A DNA stretch of 8,729 bases from an uncultured Bacteroidales bacterium (GTDB lineage: Bacteria; Bacteroidota; Bacteroidia; Bacteroidales; WCHB1-69), in contig CALECM010000022.1 in assembly GCA_937949745.1 (NCBI GenBank), positions 1 through 8,729 of the forward strand, given 5' to 3'. This document shows, in pieces, positions 1-6,822 of the stretch. The position numbers and the translations under genes were made by a program. Position 1 is the first letter of the stretch. Each line of letters opens with the position of its first letter. The notes beneath the pieces were generated by a model, which did no database searches, had not been told where the DNA came from, and saw only the letters and a list, made by a program, of their open reading frames with translations.

Positions 1-42
1 ATGCAAAATAATGATTGGACAATAACTTATACGGGAAAGTAA
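1..42 (+). CDS. 3' tail of a plus-strand gene, partial (uncertain)
   Basis: Frame 1 is open from the window edge and ends NDWTITYTGK followed by two adjacent stop codons (TAA TAG). The other two plus-strand frames stop within the first 24 bases. A strong hairpin terminator lies about 20 bases further on, as expected downstream of a plus-strand gene. The ATG at the first base may be an internal methionine, because the real start could lie outside the window. Thirteen residues are too few to assign a family, and a chance open stretch is not excluded. Confidence 0.4.
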   Translation: MQNNDWTITYTGK

Positions 43-63
43 TAGCTGATTAATACTAATTTC

Positions 64-100
64 AATAATAGCTCTGCCATTTCTGCAGGGCTATTATTTT
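64..100 (+). terminator. Rho-independent terminator hairpin
   Basis: AATAATAGCTCTGC (64-77) pairs along all 14 positions with GCAGGGCTATTATT (85-98), with one G-U pair, around a 7-base loop (78-84). The 3' arm ends in a T-rich stretch (TATTATTTT) suited to plus-strand termination. On the minus strand the sequence after the stem has only a weak U-tract, so termination of the leftward-transcribed 97-residue gene here is less certain. Confidence 0.75.
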
Positions 101-276
101 GCATTTAAAATGATTTAATCGTGTCTTTAGTCCATTTCTTAATGAAAATATTAATACCGAAGACTCACTGTAAAAATGGTTCTATCTTTCTGAGCTGTTA
201 ATATCCTTCTATCACTCTTGCCAGATTCCAGCGAATGAAAATAATACTATCCCGTACACTCATCTGAATTAGTAAT
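101..276. other. AT-rich intergenic stretch, nothing convincing
   Basis: This lies between the hairpin terminator and the convergent small membrane-protein gene. I see no RNA gene, no long repeat and no TAnnTTTG promoter. The only open frame of note is a 21-codon minus-strand one (198-263), for which there is no supporting signal. Confidence 0.4.
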
Positions 277-570
277 CTAAAGTTTGCCCATAATATAAAA
301 TATTAGTAACACAATCAGGAATACGGCTATAAATCCTCCGAAAAATGTTACATATTTAATCAAAATATTTTTTTCCTCTTCTTTTCTTTTTTCTTTTAAT
401 TTCCTGTTTCTTTCTTCTAATTCTTCAGGTGTTATTTTAGGGTTGATTGTGGGTTTATTTACCCTAACATTTTTATTTTCATTTCGTTTACGCCGCCAAT
501 AGCTATTCCGCATTTCCCGGTTTTGTTTGTCTCGCCGTATCATATCCAAAACATGTTCTGCAAAGCTCAT
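277..570 (-). CDS. Small tail-anchored membrane protein of unknown function
   Basis: A 97-residue protein I cannot assign to a named family. Residues 1-70 are very rich in Lys, Arg, Glu and Asn. A proline-containing linker (NKPTINPKITPEE, about 38-50) leads into a likely charged helix or coiled coil (about 48-68). One hydrophobic segment (about 72-93, ending FYIMGKL) forms the C-terminus. This predicts a single-pass protein anchored at its C-terminal end, with the basic part in the cytoplasm; no signal peptide is seen. The start at ATG 570 (MSFAEHVLDM) follows an A/T-rich leader without a Shine-Dalgarno motif, which is normal in this phylum. I found no good promoter upstream. It is separated from mnmE by about 440 bases, so it is not obviously in an operon with it. 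The amino-acid pattern looks like a real protein, but its role is unknown. Confidence 0.7.
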   Translation of the reverse strand: MSFAEHVLDMIRRDKQNREMRNSYWRRKRNENKNVRVNKPTINPKITPEELEERNRKLKEKRKEEEKNILIKYVTFFGGFIAVFLIVLLIFYIMGKL

Positions 571-776
571 ATTCTAATTTAAATTTTCCAAAATCATTTT
601 TAGCTGTTTCTTTATGGTCGACGACTTGCAATTAGGGAAGAAGAGAATTCTGGACCAAGAAATTTTGAAATCAGTTAATCACTTTCTATAACTTACTCGC
701 TCATAATCACAATATGATTGTTCATGGCTAATATCACAGTATACTATTTCCCTGTCATTTTTTCTTTTATATTGGA

Positions 777-784
777 TATATTTG
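777..784 (+). promoter_or_regulatory. Possible Bacteroidetes -7 element, plus strand
   Basis: TATATTTG fits TAnnTTTG exactly. No clear TTG or TTTG -33 element is present 17-21 bases upstream. No plus-strand gene follows, so a promoter here would drive either an unrecognised short RNA or transcription antisense to mnmE, or be left over from a lost gene. It could easily be a chance match. Confidence 0.25.
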
Positions 785-807
785 GGTTTATTTCTTGTCA
801 ATTTATG

Positions 808-837
808 TAAGTTGGCGTAAATTGGTGTAAAATTATT
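808..837. repeat. Three tandem 10-bp repeats (GTAARWTGG-like)
   Basis: GTAAGTTGGC (808-817), GTAAATTGGT (818-827) and GTAAAATTAT (828-837) follow each other without gaps. The first two differ at two positions; the third keeps only GTAAA-like bases. The 10-bp period places each copy on the same face of the helix, as expected for cooperative binding of a regulator or for integrase arm sites. Confidence 0.5.
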
Positions 838-841
838 ACAC
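825..841. promoter_or_regulatory. 17-bp palindrome, possible protein-binding site
   Basis: GTGTAA (825-830) and TTACAC (836-841) are perfect inverted arms around the 5-base centre AATTA. The palindrome overlaps the end of the 10-bp direct repeats. The layout resembles a dimeric operator or a recombination core, and nothing in the sequence decides between them. Confidence 0.4.
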
Positions 842-878
842 AACTTAGGATTCTCTTTTTAACACTCGCACAGTCGTA

Positions 879-896
879 GTACAAATGTGGTACAAA
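879..896. repeat. GTACAAA direct repeat pair, 11-bp period
   Basis: GTACAAA occurs at 879-885 and again at 890-896, separated by TGTG. It lies about 120 bases beyond the mnmE stop codon, within the same region as the other repeats. Confidence 0.45.
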
Positions 897-953
897 AATA
901 GGCAAAATAGTATATAAAACAATAAATAACGATAGGGATTTATCAACTTGAAT

Positions 954-996
954 AACTTTATCTAATTAATTTACATATATTTAGATATTTTAAGTT
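954..996 (-). terminator. Weak inverted repeat downstream of mnmE, possible terminator
   Basis: TATCTAA (959-965) pairs perfectly with TTAGATA (981-987), and outer arms AACTT (954-958) and AAGTT (992-996) can extend the stem imperfectly. It starts about 18 bases past the mnmE stop. The stem is AT-only in most positions and its loop is about 15 bases, so it would be a poor intrinsic terminator. Confidence 0.25.
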
Positions 997-1014
997 GTTG
1001 TTGATTCGGTGGGG

Positions 1015-1032
1015 TTATTTCCCGATACAGAA
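1015..1032 (-). other. mnmE 3'-end attB-like target site
   Basis: Read on the minus strand, the last 18 bases of mnmE are TTCTGTATCGGGAAATAA (codons for FCIGK and stop). From established knowledge, SGI1-type genomic islands in Proteobacteria insert by tyrosine recombinase at the last 18 bases of trmE, and this sequence is very similar to those targets. The similarity is partly forced by conserved codons. No second direct-repeat copy is seen in the window, so use as an attachment site is inferred only. Confidence 0.35.
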
Positions 1033-2394
1033 CCTTCCGAAAATATTCTCCAGAATATCGTCGGTGGTGGTTTCGCCGACGGCTAAACCAAGGTAATGTA
1101 ACGCTTTCCGGACTTCGATCGTGATGAGGTCGGTGGGGAGGGTATTGGCAAATCCTTCTTCGATAGACTGTATAGCTTCCAGGATGTGGAGCATGATATC
1201 GTAATGCCGGGCATTAGTGAGGAGCGTGGTGTCGGTCATTTTGTGTTGGTTGACGTATTCCACGAGCGCATCGGTGATAAAGTTGAGGTTCACGTTTCGT
1301 TTGGCGGATATGTAGATTACGTCATATTCTTCCCATTGCGTGAAATGGTGAGGGATCTCATTGAGTTCGTCTATTTTGTTTGCCACGATGATGAACTTCT
1401 TCTCCGACAAGTCGATTTCATTTTCCAGGAATACCATTTCCGTTTCGATATCTTTGAGGGAAGTGTTGGTGATGTCGATCATGTAAAGGATAATATCCGC
1501 TTTTTCGATAGCTTTGTAAGTCCGTTCGATACCGAAATTCTCGATCTCATCGTCGGAGTTCCGGATACCGGCCGTATCGATAAAACGGAATGTGATCCCT
1601 TCGATGTTGTATACATCCTCGATTGTGTCGCGGGTGGTTCCGGGAATATGGGAAACGATGGCGCGGTCGTCGCATATAAGGGCGTTCAATAATGTCGATT
1701 TTCCCACATTGGGTTTTCCGATAATAGCCACAGGGATCCCGTTTTTCAATACATTTCCTAATTTGAAAGAGGAGAGGAGAGTATTCACCTCACTTTTGAT
1801 CTGTTCAAGGAGATCGCTGAGTTGTAATCGGTCGGCAAATTGCACGTCTTCCTCGCTGAAATCCAGTTCCAGTTCCAGAAGGGAAGCGAAGTTGACGAAT
1901 TGGGTGTGGAGTTCACTGATCTCCCGTGAGAAATTTCCTTTTAGCTGATTGATAGCCAATTTGTGGGATACTTCCGATTGCGAATCGATCAGGTCAGCGA
2001 CAGCTTCCGCCTGAGGAAGATCCATTTTCCCGTTCAGGAAGGCTCGCATGGTAAATTCGCCGGGATTCGCCAGCCGGGCACCTCCATCGAGAAGCATTTC
2101 TACTATTTTTTTCTGGATATAAGCCGAACCGTGACAGGATATTTCTACCAGATCTTCGCCCGTATAGGAATGAGGATGGACAAACTTGGTCAGAACCACC
2201 TGATCTATCAGTGCTTCACTGTCATACCATTCTGCGAATCTGGCGCTTTGAGCCGGTAATGCCATGAATCCGGTTTCTTTTTTTAGATACCGGTCGACAA
2301 TGGGAAAAGCATCATCTCCGGAAATCCGTATTACCGCAATGGCACCCACTCCCTGAGGGGTGGAAATACTGCAAATGGTATCTGCCCTGTTCAT
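1015..2394 (-). CDS. mnmE: MnmE (TrmE), tRNA uridine-34 modification GTPase
   Basis: MnmE is a cytoplasmic GTPase that works with MnmG to install (carboxymethyl)aminomethyl groups on the wobble uridine of tRNAs. From the chosen ATG the protein has 459 residues, the family's normal length. The N-terminal folate-binding domain includes the conserved block with PGEFT, RAFLNGK and QAEAV (about 109-131). The GTPase domain shows GKPNVGKS (226-233, with the Asn expected to coordinate potassium at 229), GTTRD (252-256), DTAG (273-276) and NKID (339-342). The C-terminus is FCIGK, carrying the family's essential Cys in C-x-GK. The open frame extends 11 codons further to a TTG at 2427, but that extension overlaps the predicted promoter -7 element, and family members begin close to DTIC, so ATG 2394 is preferred. 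It appears to be transcribed alone, separate from the efflux operon. Confidence 0.97.
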   Translation of the reverse strand: MNRADTICSISTPQGVGAIAVIRISGDDAFPIVDRYLKKETGFMALPAQSARFAEWYDSEALIDQVVLTKFVHPHSYTGEDLVEISCHGSAYIQKKIVEMLLDGGARLANPGEFTMRAFLNGKMDLPQAEAVADLIDSQSEVSHKLAINQLKGNFSREISELHTQFVNFASLLELELDFSEEDVQFADRLQLSDLLEQIKSEVNTLLSSFKLGNVLKNGIPVAIIGKPNVGKSTLLNALICDDRAIVSHIPGTTRDTIEDVYNIEGITFRFIDTAGIRNSDDEIENFGIERTYKAIEKADIILYMIDITNTSLKDIETEMVFLENEIDLSEKKFIIVANKIDELNEIPHHFTQWEEYDVIYISAKRNVNLNFITDALVEYVNQHKMTDTTLLTNARHYDIMLHILEAIQSIEEGFANTLPTDLITIEVRKALHYLGLAVGETTTDDILENIFGRFCIGK

Positions 2395-2424
2395 AATCTT
2401 ATGTTTTAGATTTTTTAAATAAGG

Positions 2425-2453
2425 CAAAAATAGTATAAAAAGTTTAGTGTCAA
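2425..2453 (-). promoter_or_regulatory. mnmE promoter (-33 TTG, -7 TAnnTTTG)
   Basis: On the minus strand, TATTTTTG (2425-2432) matches the Bacteroidetes -7 consensus. A TTG (2451-2453, within TTGACAC) lies 18 bases upstream, within the spacing known for this phylum. Transcription would begin near 2419, leaving a leader of about 25 bases before ATG 2394. This separates mnmE from the upstream efflux operon and argues against the TTG start at 2427. Confidence 0.7.
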
Positions 2454-2516
2454 TTTTTTTTTATGGCTTGCGGATAGAAGAAAAATTCCATTATTTTACC
2501 TTTTTTGTATGGTATA

Positions 2517-5500
2517 TTATTCTTTGGCTGCATGTTTAGGAATTCTTTCCCTATTCAGTACTCTATCATCTTCTTTCCTGTAAACCATACCCACGATCAG
2601 GGGAAATATGAACAGGGTAAAAATAGTGGACAGGATCAATCCTCCGATGATGACGATGGCTAACGGACGTTGGGCTTCCGAACCTATACCGTGCGAAGTG
2701 GCAGCCGGCAACAGGCCGATAGCAGCCATCAGTGCCGTCATGATCACGGAACGGAACCGCGATTTTACGCTTTCTTTCAGGGATTGTTCTACAGGGAGAT
2801 GCTTTTTAAGATTCTGCTTGATATCGGAGATCATGATGACTCCATTCTGGATACAGATACCGAAAAGCGCGATAAAGCCTACACCGGCGGCTATGGAAAA
2901 ATTCATCCCGATAATGAGCAGGGCTAATATCCCTCCCACGGCGGCGAAGGGCACGTTAAGCAGGATAATACCCGCGTCTTTTACGTTACCCATCAATACA
3001 AAGAGCAGGATGAAAATAATGATCAGGCATATCGGTACCACCTGAGCCAGCCTTTTCGTAGCCCGTTGCTGGTTTTCAAAATCACCCGTCCACTTTAATG
3101 AATAGCCGGCCGGTAATTTCACAGATGCCTTTACTTTCTCCTGGGCTTCGCTGATCGCGCTTCCCATATCCCGTCCCCGTACCGAGAATTTCACCGCACA
3201 AAACCTCTCATGGTTATCCCGGTAAATGATGAGCGGTCCGGTGATGAGATTGATGTCGGCCAGTTCCTTGACAGGGATCAGAGTACCGTTCATGGTGGGA
3301 ACCATAATCTCCGCGATCTCCGTTTCGCTTTTCCTGAAAGCTTCCTGGTACCGGACGACGATGTCGAATTTCCTTTCGTCTTCATAAAGTACCGAGGCCG
3401 TTTTGCCGCCTATGGCCATTTCTATAATTGATTGCACATCTTCTTTCACCACGCCGTAGAGTGCCAGCCGTTCTTCATTCAATTCTATGCGAAGTTCCGG
3501 CTGTCCGATATTATTAATGACGCCGAGGTCTTCAATGCCTTCCACCGTAGCCATTATTTTTTCAATTTCCACCGCTGTCTTCTCCGCCTGGTAAAGATCT
3601 TTGCCGAATACTTTTACCGCAATGGATCCTTTTACCCCGGAAGCGGCTTCTTCCACATTGTCCGAAATAGGCTGGGAAAAATTGAAATTGATTCCCGGAT
3701 AATACAATGCCAGCATATTCTGCATCTGATCGATCAACTCTTCTTTGGAAAGTTTGCTTTTCCATTTTTTTTCCGGATGAAGGTCCACATGTAATTCGAT
3801 ATTATAAAATCCCGTGGCATCGGTTCCGTCGTTCGGTCGTCCCGTTTGAGATAAGACCTGCCTCACTTCGTCGTAAGCCGCAACTTTTCCCCTTAATTCA
3901 TTGGCAATTTTCACCGATTCGTTCAGCGCGATGCTTTGCGGTAATGTCGCCCTTACATAGATAGACCCCTCGTTTAATTGCGGCAGGAACTCACTGCCCA
4001 GGAAACTAAAAGCGTAGATCCCGATGACCGCGGTTACCAAAGCGACCGGTAAGACTATTTTCCGGTAGGCATAACTTTTATCAAAAATCCTGATCACGAA
4101 TTTTCTTACCCAATTTAGGAACGGATTATGTTTTTCCCTAACATTCTTTTTTAAAAGAGAAGCGGACATAACGGGAACAAGTGTAAGCGTGAAGATGAGG
4201 GCGCCCAGTAAAGCAAATCCGAGGGTGAAGGCTAGGGGAGAGAACATTTTGCCTTCTACTTTCTGGAAGGAGAAAATAGGGACCAGCGCCGTGATAATGA
4301 TCAGTTTGGAAAAAAAGATAGCTTTGGCCCGGTCTTTCGCGGTATTGCGGATGATTCCCATTTTGGACATCCGGTTGAAAGCGGGCATTCCTACCTGCCG
4401 GGTTTTATGATCCAATGCCACGAAAATTCCTTCCACCATGACGACGGCGCCGTCTATGATAATTCCGAAATCTATGGCACCCATGGAAATCAAATTGGCC
4501 GACATGCCTTTCAGGCGAAGGCATATAAAGGCGAAGAGGAGAGACAAGGGTATCACGATGGATACGATGAGTGTTGTTCGCCAGTCGGCCATAAAAATCA
4601 ATACGATAAAAATAACGAATAACATTCCTTCCAGCAAATTGGTCAGTACCGTATTTACGGACAGGTTAACCAGATCTTCACGGTCGTAGAAAGGAACGAT
4701 CTCGACGTCTTCAGGTAAAATATCTTTATTGAGGAAAGCTATTTTGTCTTTTAACGCGGCGATCACTTCGCTGGGATTCTCGTCTTTACGCATTACCACA
4801 ATTCCCTGAACCACATCATCTTCTTCCATTCTTCCGACCTGCCCTAAACGTGGAAGGGCGGATTCATGGACCATTGCCAGATGCTTGACCAGCACGGGCG
4901 CACCTTCGTTTTTTACCACGATATTTTCCAGTTCCCGGATATCGTTGATCAATCCGATCCCTCTTACTACATAGGCCTGAGCGCTTTTTGTGATGACATC
5001 CCCGCCTACGTTCACATTACTTTTGGATATGGCCTCATAAAGCTCCAGCGCTGTAATGTTGTAATGGAGGAGTTGGTTAGGATTAACACTGATCTCGAAA
5101 GATTTCACTTCTCCGCCGAAACTTACGATATCGGCAATGCCCGGCACGGAGCGCAGATTCCGGTCGATTACCCAATCCTGTAAGGTCTTTAACTCACGGA
5201 CACTTTTGGTACGGCTGCGTAATGTATAACGAAAAATTTCGCCTGTGGGACCGTAAAGAGGTTGTACTTCCGGTTGAACTTCTTCCGGAAGATCGCAGTC
5301 GGTAAGAAGGTTGTATACCTGCTGGCGGGCAAAAAAATCGTCTACTTTATCGTCAAACATAATGTTGATCACGGAAAGTCCGAAAAGTGAAGTAGATCTG
5401 ATATCCGTTTTTTTCTGCACGGAGTTCATCGCGATCTCAATGGGAATCGTGACGAATTTTTCCACTTCTTCCGCGCTGCGTCCCTGCCATTGCGTGATAA

Positions 5501-5654
5501 TGGTAATTTTAGTATTGGTCACATCCGGATAAGCGTCGATAGGAGTATGCCGGAAAGACCAGAAACCGACGGCCGCCAGGATGATCGTCATAAAGTAGAT
5601 GAAAAATTTATTTTTTAACGAGAAACTGATAATACTATCTATGAATTTATGCAT
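2517..5654 (-). CDS. czcA: CzcA/CusA-family heavy-metal efflux RND pump
   Basis: This is the inner-membrane proton-driven pump of a tripartite metal exporter, 1045 residues, full length for the HME-RND family. The RND layout is visible: an N-terminal membrane helix (about 15-33), a large periplasmic loop containing the family's RSAEEVEK (59-66), a helix bundle from about 335, a second periplasmic loop (about 555-865) and a final bundle (about 872-1024). Helix 4 has DFGIIIDGAVVMVE, so the proton-relay acids D395, D401 and E408 (CzcA D402, D408, E415) are kept. The next residue is Gly where many members have Asn. Methionines equivalent to the Cu/Ag sites of CusA are not apparent, and the NDGTDATGFYNIE segment (608-620) resembles divalent-cation pumps, so Zn, Co, Ni or Cd is favoured over Cu/Ag; this is tentative. 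It is the last gene of the operon, 68 bases after the adaptor. No clear terminator follows it. Confidence 0.93.
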   Translation of the reverse strand: MHKFIDSIISFSLKNKFFIYFMTIILAAVGFWSFRHTPIDAYPDVTNTKITIITQWQGRSAEEVEKFVTIPIEIAMNSVQKKTDIRSTSLFGLSVINIMFDDKVDDFFARQQVYNLLTDCDLPEEVQPEVQPLYGPTGEIFRYTLRSRTKSVRELKTLQDWVIDRNLRSVPGIADIVSFGGEVKSFEISVNPNQLLHYNITALELYEAISKSNVNVGGDVITKSAQAYVVRGIGLINDIRELENIVVKNEGAPVLVKHLAMVHESALPRLGQVGRMEEDDVVQGIVVMRKDENPSEVIAALKDKIAFLNKDILPEDVEIVPFYDREDLVNLSVNTVLTNLLEGMLFVIFIVLIFMADWRTTLIVSIVIPLSLLFAFICLRLKGMSANLISMGAIDFGIIIDGAVVMVEGIFVALDHKTRQVGMPAFNRMSKMGIIRNTAKDRAKAIFFSKLIIITALVPIFSFQKVEGKMFSPLAFTLGFALLGALIFTLTLVPVMSASLLKKNVREKHNPFLNWVRKFVIRIFDKSYAYRKIVLPVALVTAVIGIYAFSFLGSEFLPQLNEGSIYVRATLPQSIALNESVKIANELRGKVAAYDEVRQVLSQTGRPNDGTDATGFYNIELHVDLHPEKKWKSKLSKEELIDQMQNMLALYYPGINFNFSQPISDNVEEAASGVKGSIAVKVFGKDLYQAEKTAVEIEKIMATVEGIEDLGVINNIGQPELRIELNEERLALYGVVKEDVQSIIEMAIGGKTASVLYEDERKFDIVVRYQEAFRKSETEIAEIMVPTMNGTLIPVKELADINLITGPLIIYRDNHERFCAVKFSVRGRDMGSAISEAQEKVKASVKLPAGYSLKWTGDFENQQRATKRLAQVVPICLIIIFILLFVLMGNVKDAGIILLNVPFAAVGGILALLIIGMNFSIAAGVGFIALFGICIQNGVIMISDIKQNLKKHLPVEQSLKESVKSRFRSVIMTALMAAIGLLPAATSHGIGSEAQRPLAIVIIGGLILSTIFTLFIFPLIVGMVYRKEDDRVLNRERIPKHAAKE

Positions 5655-5722
5655 ATTTTCAAAGATTTATAAGGATTTCAGATGGATTATATCCGTAATC
5701 ATTCTTTTACTTGCAGAGTCAT

Positions 5723-6811
5723 TTATTTTAATTCATTATAGAGTAGGAGGGAGTTCCCAACCACGACCGTTTCCCCATCCTTCAATCCGCTGCTCACAAA
5801 TACTTTTTCCCCGCTCCGGTTGGCGATCTCCACCTGCCTGACGGAGAATGTTTGGTCGGGATTTAGGATGACAACATGATCTTTGCCGTCTTCGAAGATG
5901 ATCGCCCCGGAGGAAACGGTTGGCAGATGCTTATCTTCCGACTTCCAGAAAATGGATACACCCGCGAACATGCCGGGCTTTAATTGATATCCTGGGTTTT
6001 TCAATTTAATTCGTACACTCATCGTGCGGTTATTTTCATCCAGGATATTATATACTTTATCGATAGTACTATGGTATACCTGGTCCGGATAAGCAATGGT
6101 ACTGATCTCGACCGGTGCCCCGTCATACACTTTGTTTATGTCCGTTTCGTAAACATTGGCAATGACCCATATTTCTTCTAATCCCGATATGGTGAATATT
6201 TCATCGTTTTTGTCCGAACGGATCTGCATTTCACGGTTGATGTTTTTTCCTACCACAAATCCTGATACCGGTGATTTGACAATATATTCCGAATTATCGG
6301 AAATGTTATGGATCTGTATTACTTCTTTCACCCGTTTCAATTCCGCTTCGGCGCTGATCAGTTCCTGTTTCGCGATCATTACATCCCTTTCGGAAGACAT
6401 ACCGGAATTGAACATATCCTGAGCCATTTTGTAATTGCGGGAGGTAACCAATACCTGTTGCCCGGCTTCTTTCCATTGTTTTTCATATTCCGCAACTTCA
6501 CCGCTTTTGATCACGGCCAGTTCACTACCTTTTTCCACATAATCACCCAGTTCCACTTTTACCTGCGTCACATTTCCTCCGAATATAGGCACAATTTCAA
6601 CGACTCTTTCTTCATCGAAAGTTATTTTACCGTTAAGGACCAGTCTGTTCTCTACTTCCTGTTCGGTTACGGTTTCCGTGGAGATAAGCTGACATAATTC
6701 CTCATTCAATACCAAAGAAGATTCTTTATGATCCGTTATAAAATCTTGTCGGCAGGAACTATTGATTAATAATAGAATGGTGAGACAAGCCAGGTATGTT
6801 TTATTTCTCAT
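5723..6811 (-). CDS. czcB: CzcB/CusB-like periplasmic adaptor lipoprotein (membrane fusion protein)
   Basis: A 362-residue RND adaptor linking the inner-membrane pump to the outer-membrane channel. An N-terminal hydrophobic segment (4-19) ends NSSC, with Cys20 as the probable lipid-attachment site; Asn at -3 is unusual for a lipobox, but Bacteroidetes signals are relaxed. Two lipoyl-like halves are seen, 70-105 (GGNVTQVKVELGDYVEKG) and about 176-210 (SPVSGFVVG), flanking a short alpha-helical hairpin (about 106-168). A beta-barrel domain (about 211-290, starting LEEIWVIANVYE) and a membrane-proximal domain (about 295-358) follow. There is no His- or Met-rich metal-binding extension, unlike some CzcB and CusB proteins. 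ATG 6811 lies 11 bases after the channel gene's stop, indicating co-transcription. The metal-export role comes from its partners. Confidence 0.92.
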   Translation of the reverse strand: MRNKTYLACLTILLLINSSCRQDFITDHKESSLVLNEELCQLISTETVTEQEVENRLVLNGKITFDEERVVEIVPIFGGNVTQVKVELGDYVEKGSELAVIKSGEVAEYEKQWKEAGQQVLVTSRNYKMAQDMFNSGMSSERDVMIAKQELISAEAELKRVKEVIQIHNISDNSEYIVKSPVSGFVVGKNINREMQIRSDKNDEIFTISGLEEIWVIANVYETDINKVYDGAPVEISTIAYPDQVYHSTIDKVYNILDENNRTMSVRIKLKNPGYQLKPGMFAGVSIFWKSEDKHLPTVSSGAIIFEDGKDHVVILNPDQTFSVRQVEIANRSGEKVFVSSGLKDGETVVVGNSLLLYNELK

Positions 6812-6822
6812 AATGTAATATT

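Larger units (their letters stand above)
571..1014. other. Gene-free region next to mnmE with repeats; possible attachment-site scar
   Basis: No credible gene is found on either strand. The stretch holds a plus-strand -7 element (777-784), three 10-bp direct repeats (808-837), an overlapping palindrome (825-841), a GTACAAA pair (879-896) and an imperfect inverted repeat just beyond mnmE (954-996). This clustering beside the mnmE 3' end suggests the regulatory or attachment region of a lost or distant mobile element, or simply a complex regulatory region. No integrase or transposase coding sequence remains. Confidence 0.45.

Noticed and set aside
28..45. TATACGGGAAAGTAA near the left edge as a partner attachment site for the mnmE 3' end
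   Set aside because: It only loosely resembles GTATCGGGAAATAA and is in the opposite orientation, so it cannot be a direct-repeat attL/attR pair with it.
198..263. 21-codon minus-strand frame MSVRDSIIFIRWNLARVIEGY
   Set aside because: The sequence is protein-like, but it is very short, with no promoter, no recognisable family and no conservation evidence available here.
614..691. 25-codon plus-strand frame starting MVDDLQLGKKRILDQ
   Set aside because: Short, with no promoter or recognisable family; such frames are expected by chance in 440 bases.
1186..2259. Several plus-strand open frames opposite mnmE (for example 1186-1692)
   Set aside because: They lie wholly antisense to a clearly identified, full-length mnmE, have no promoter or family resemblance, and mirror its codons.
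2454..2516. Terminator for the efflux operon
   Set aside because: Only weak 4-bp complementarities (such as TACC/GGTA) were found; no stem followed by a U-tract.
2608..5532. Many plus-strand open frames and one minus-strand frame inside the RND pump gene
   Set aside because: All are overlapped by the intact 1045-residue pump and show composition typical of shadow frames.
5655..5722. Extra small gene between the adaptor and pump genes
   Set aside because: Only a 7-codon frame (MTLQVKE) is present; the gap looks like an ordinary intra-operon spacer.
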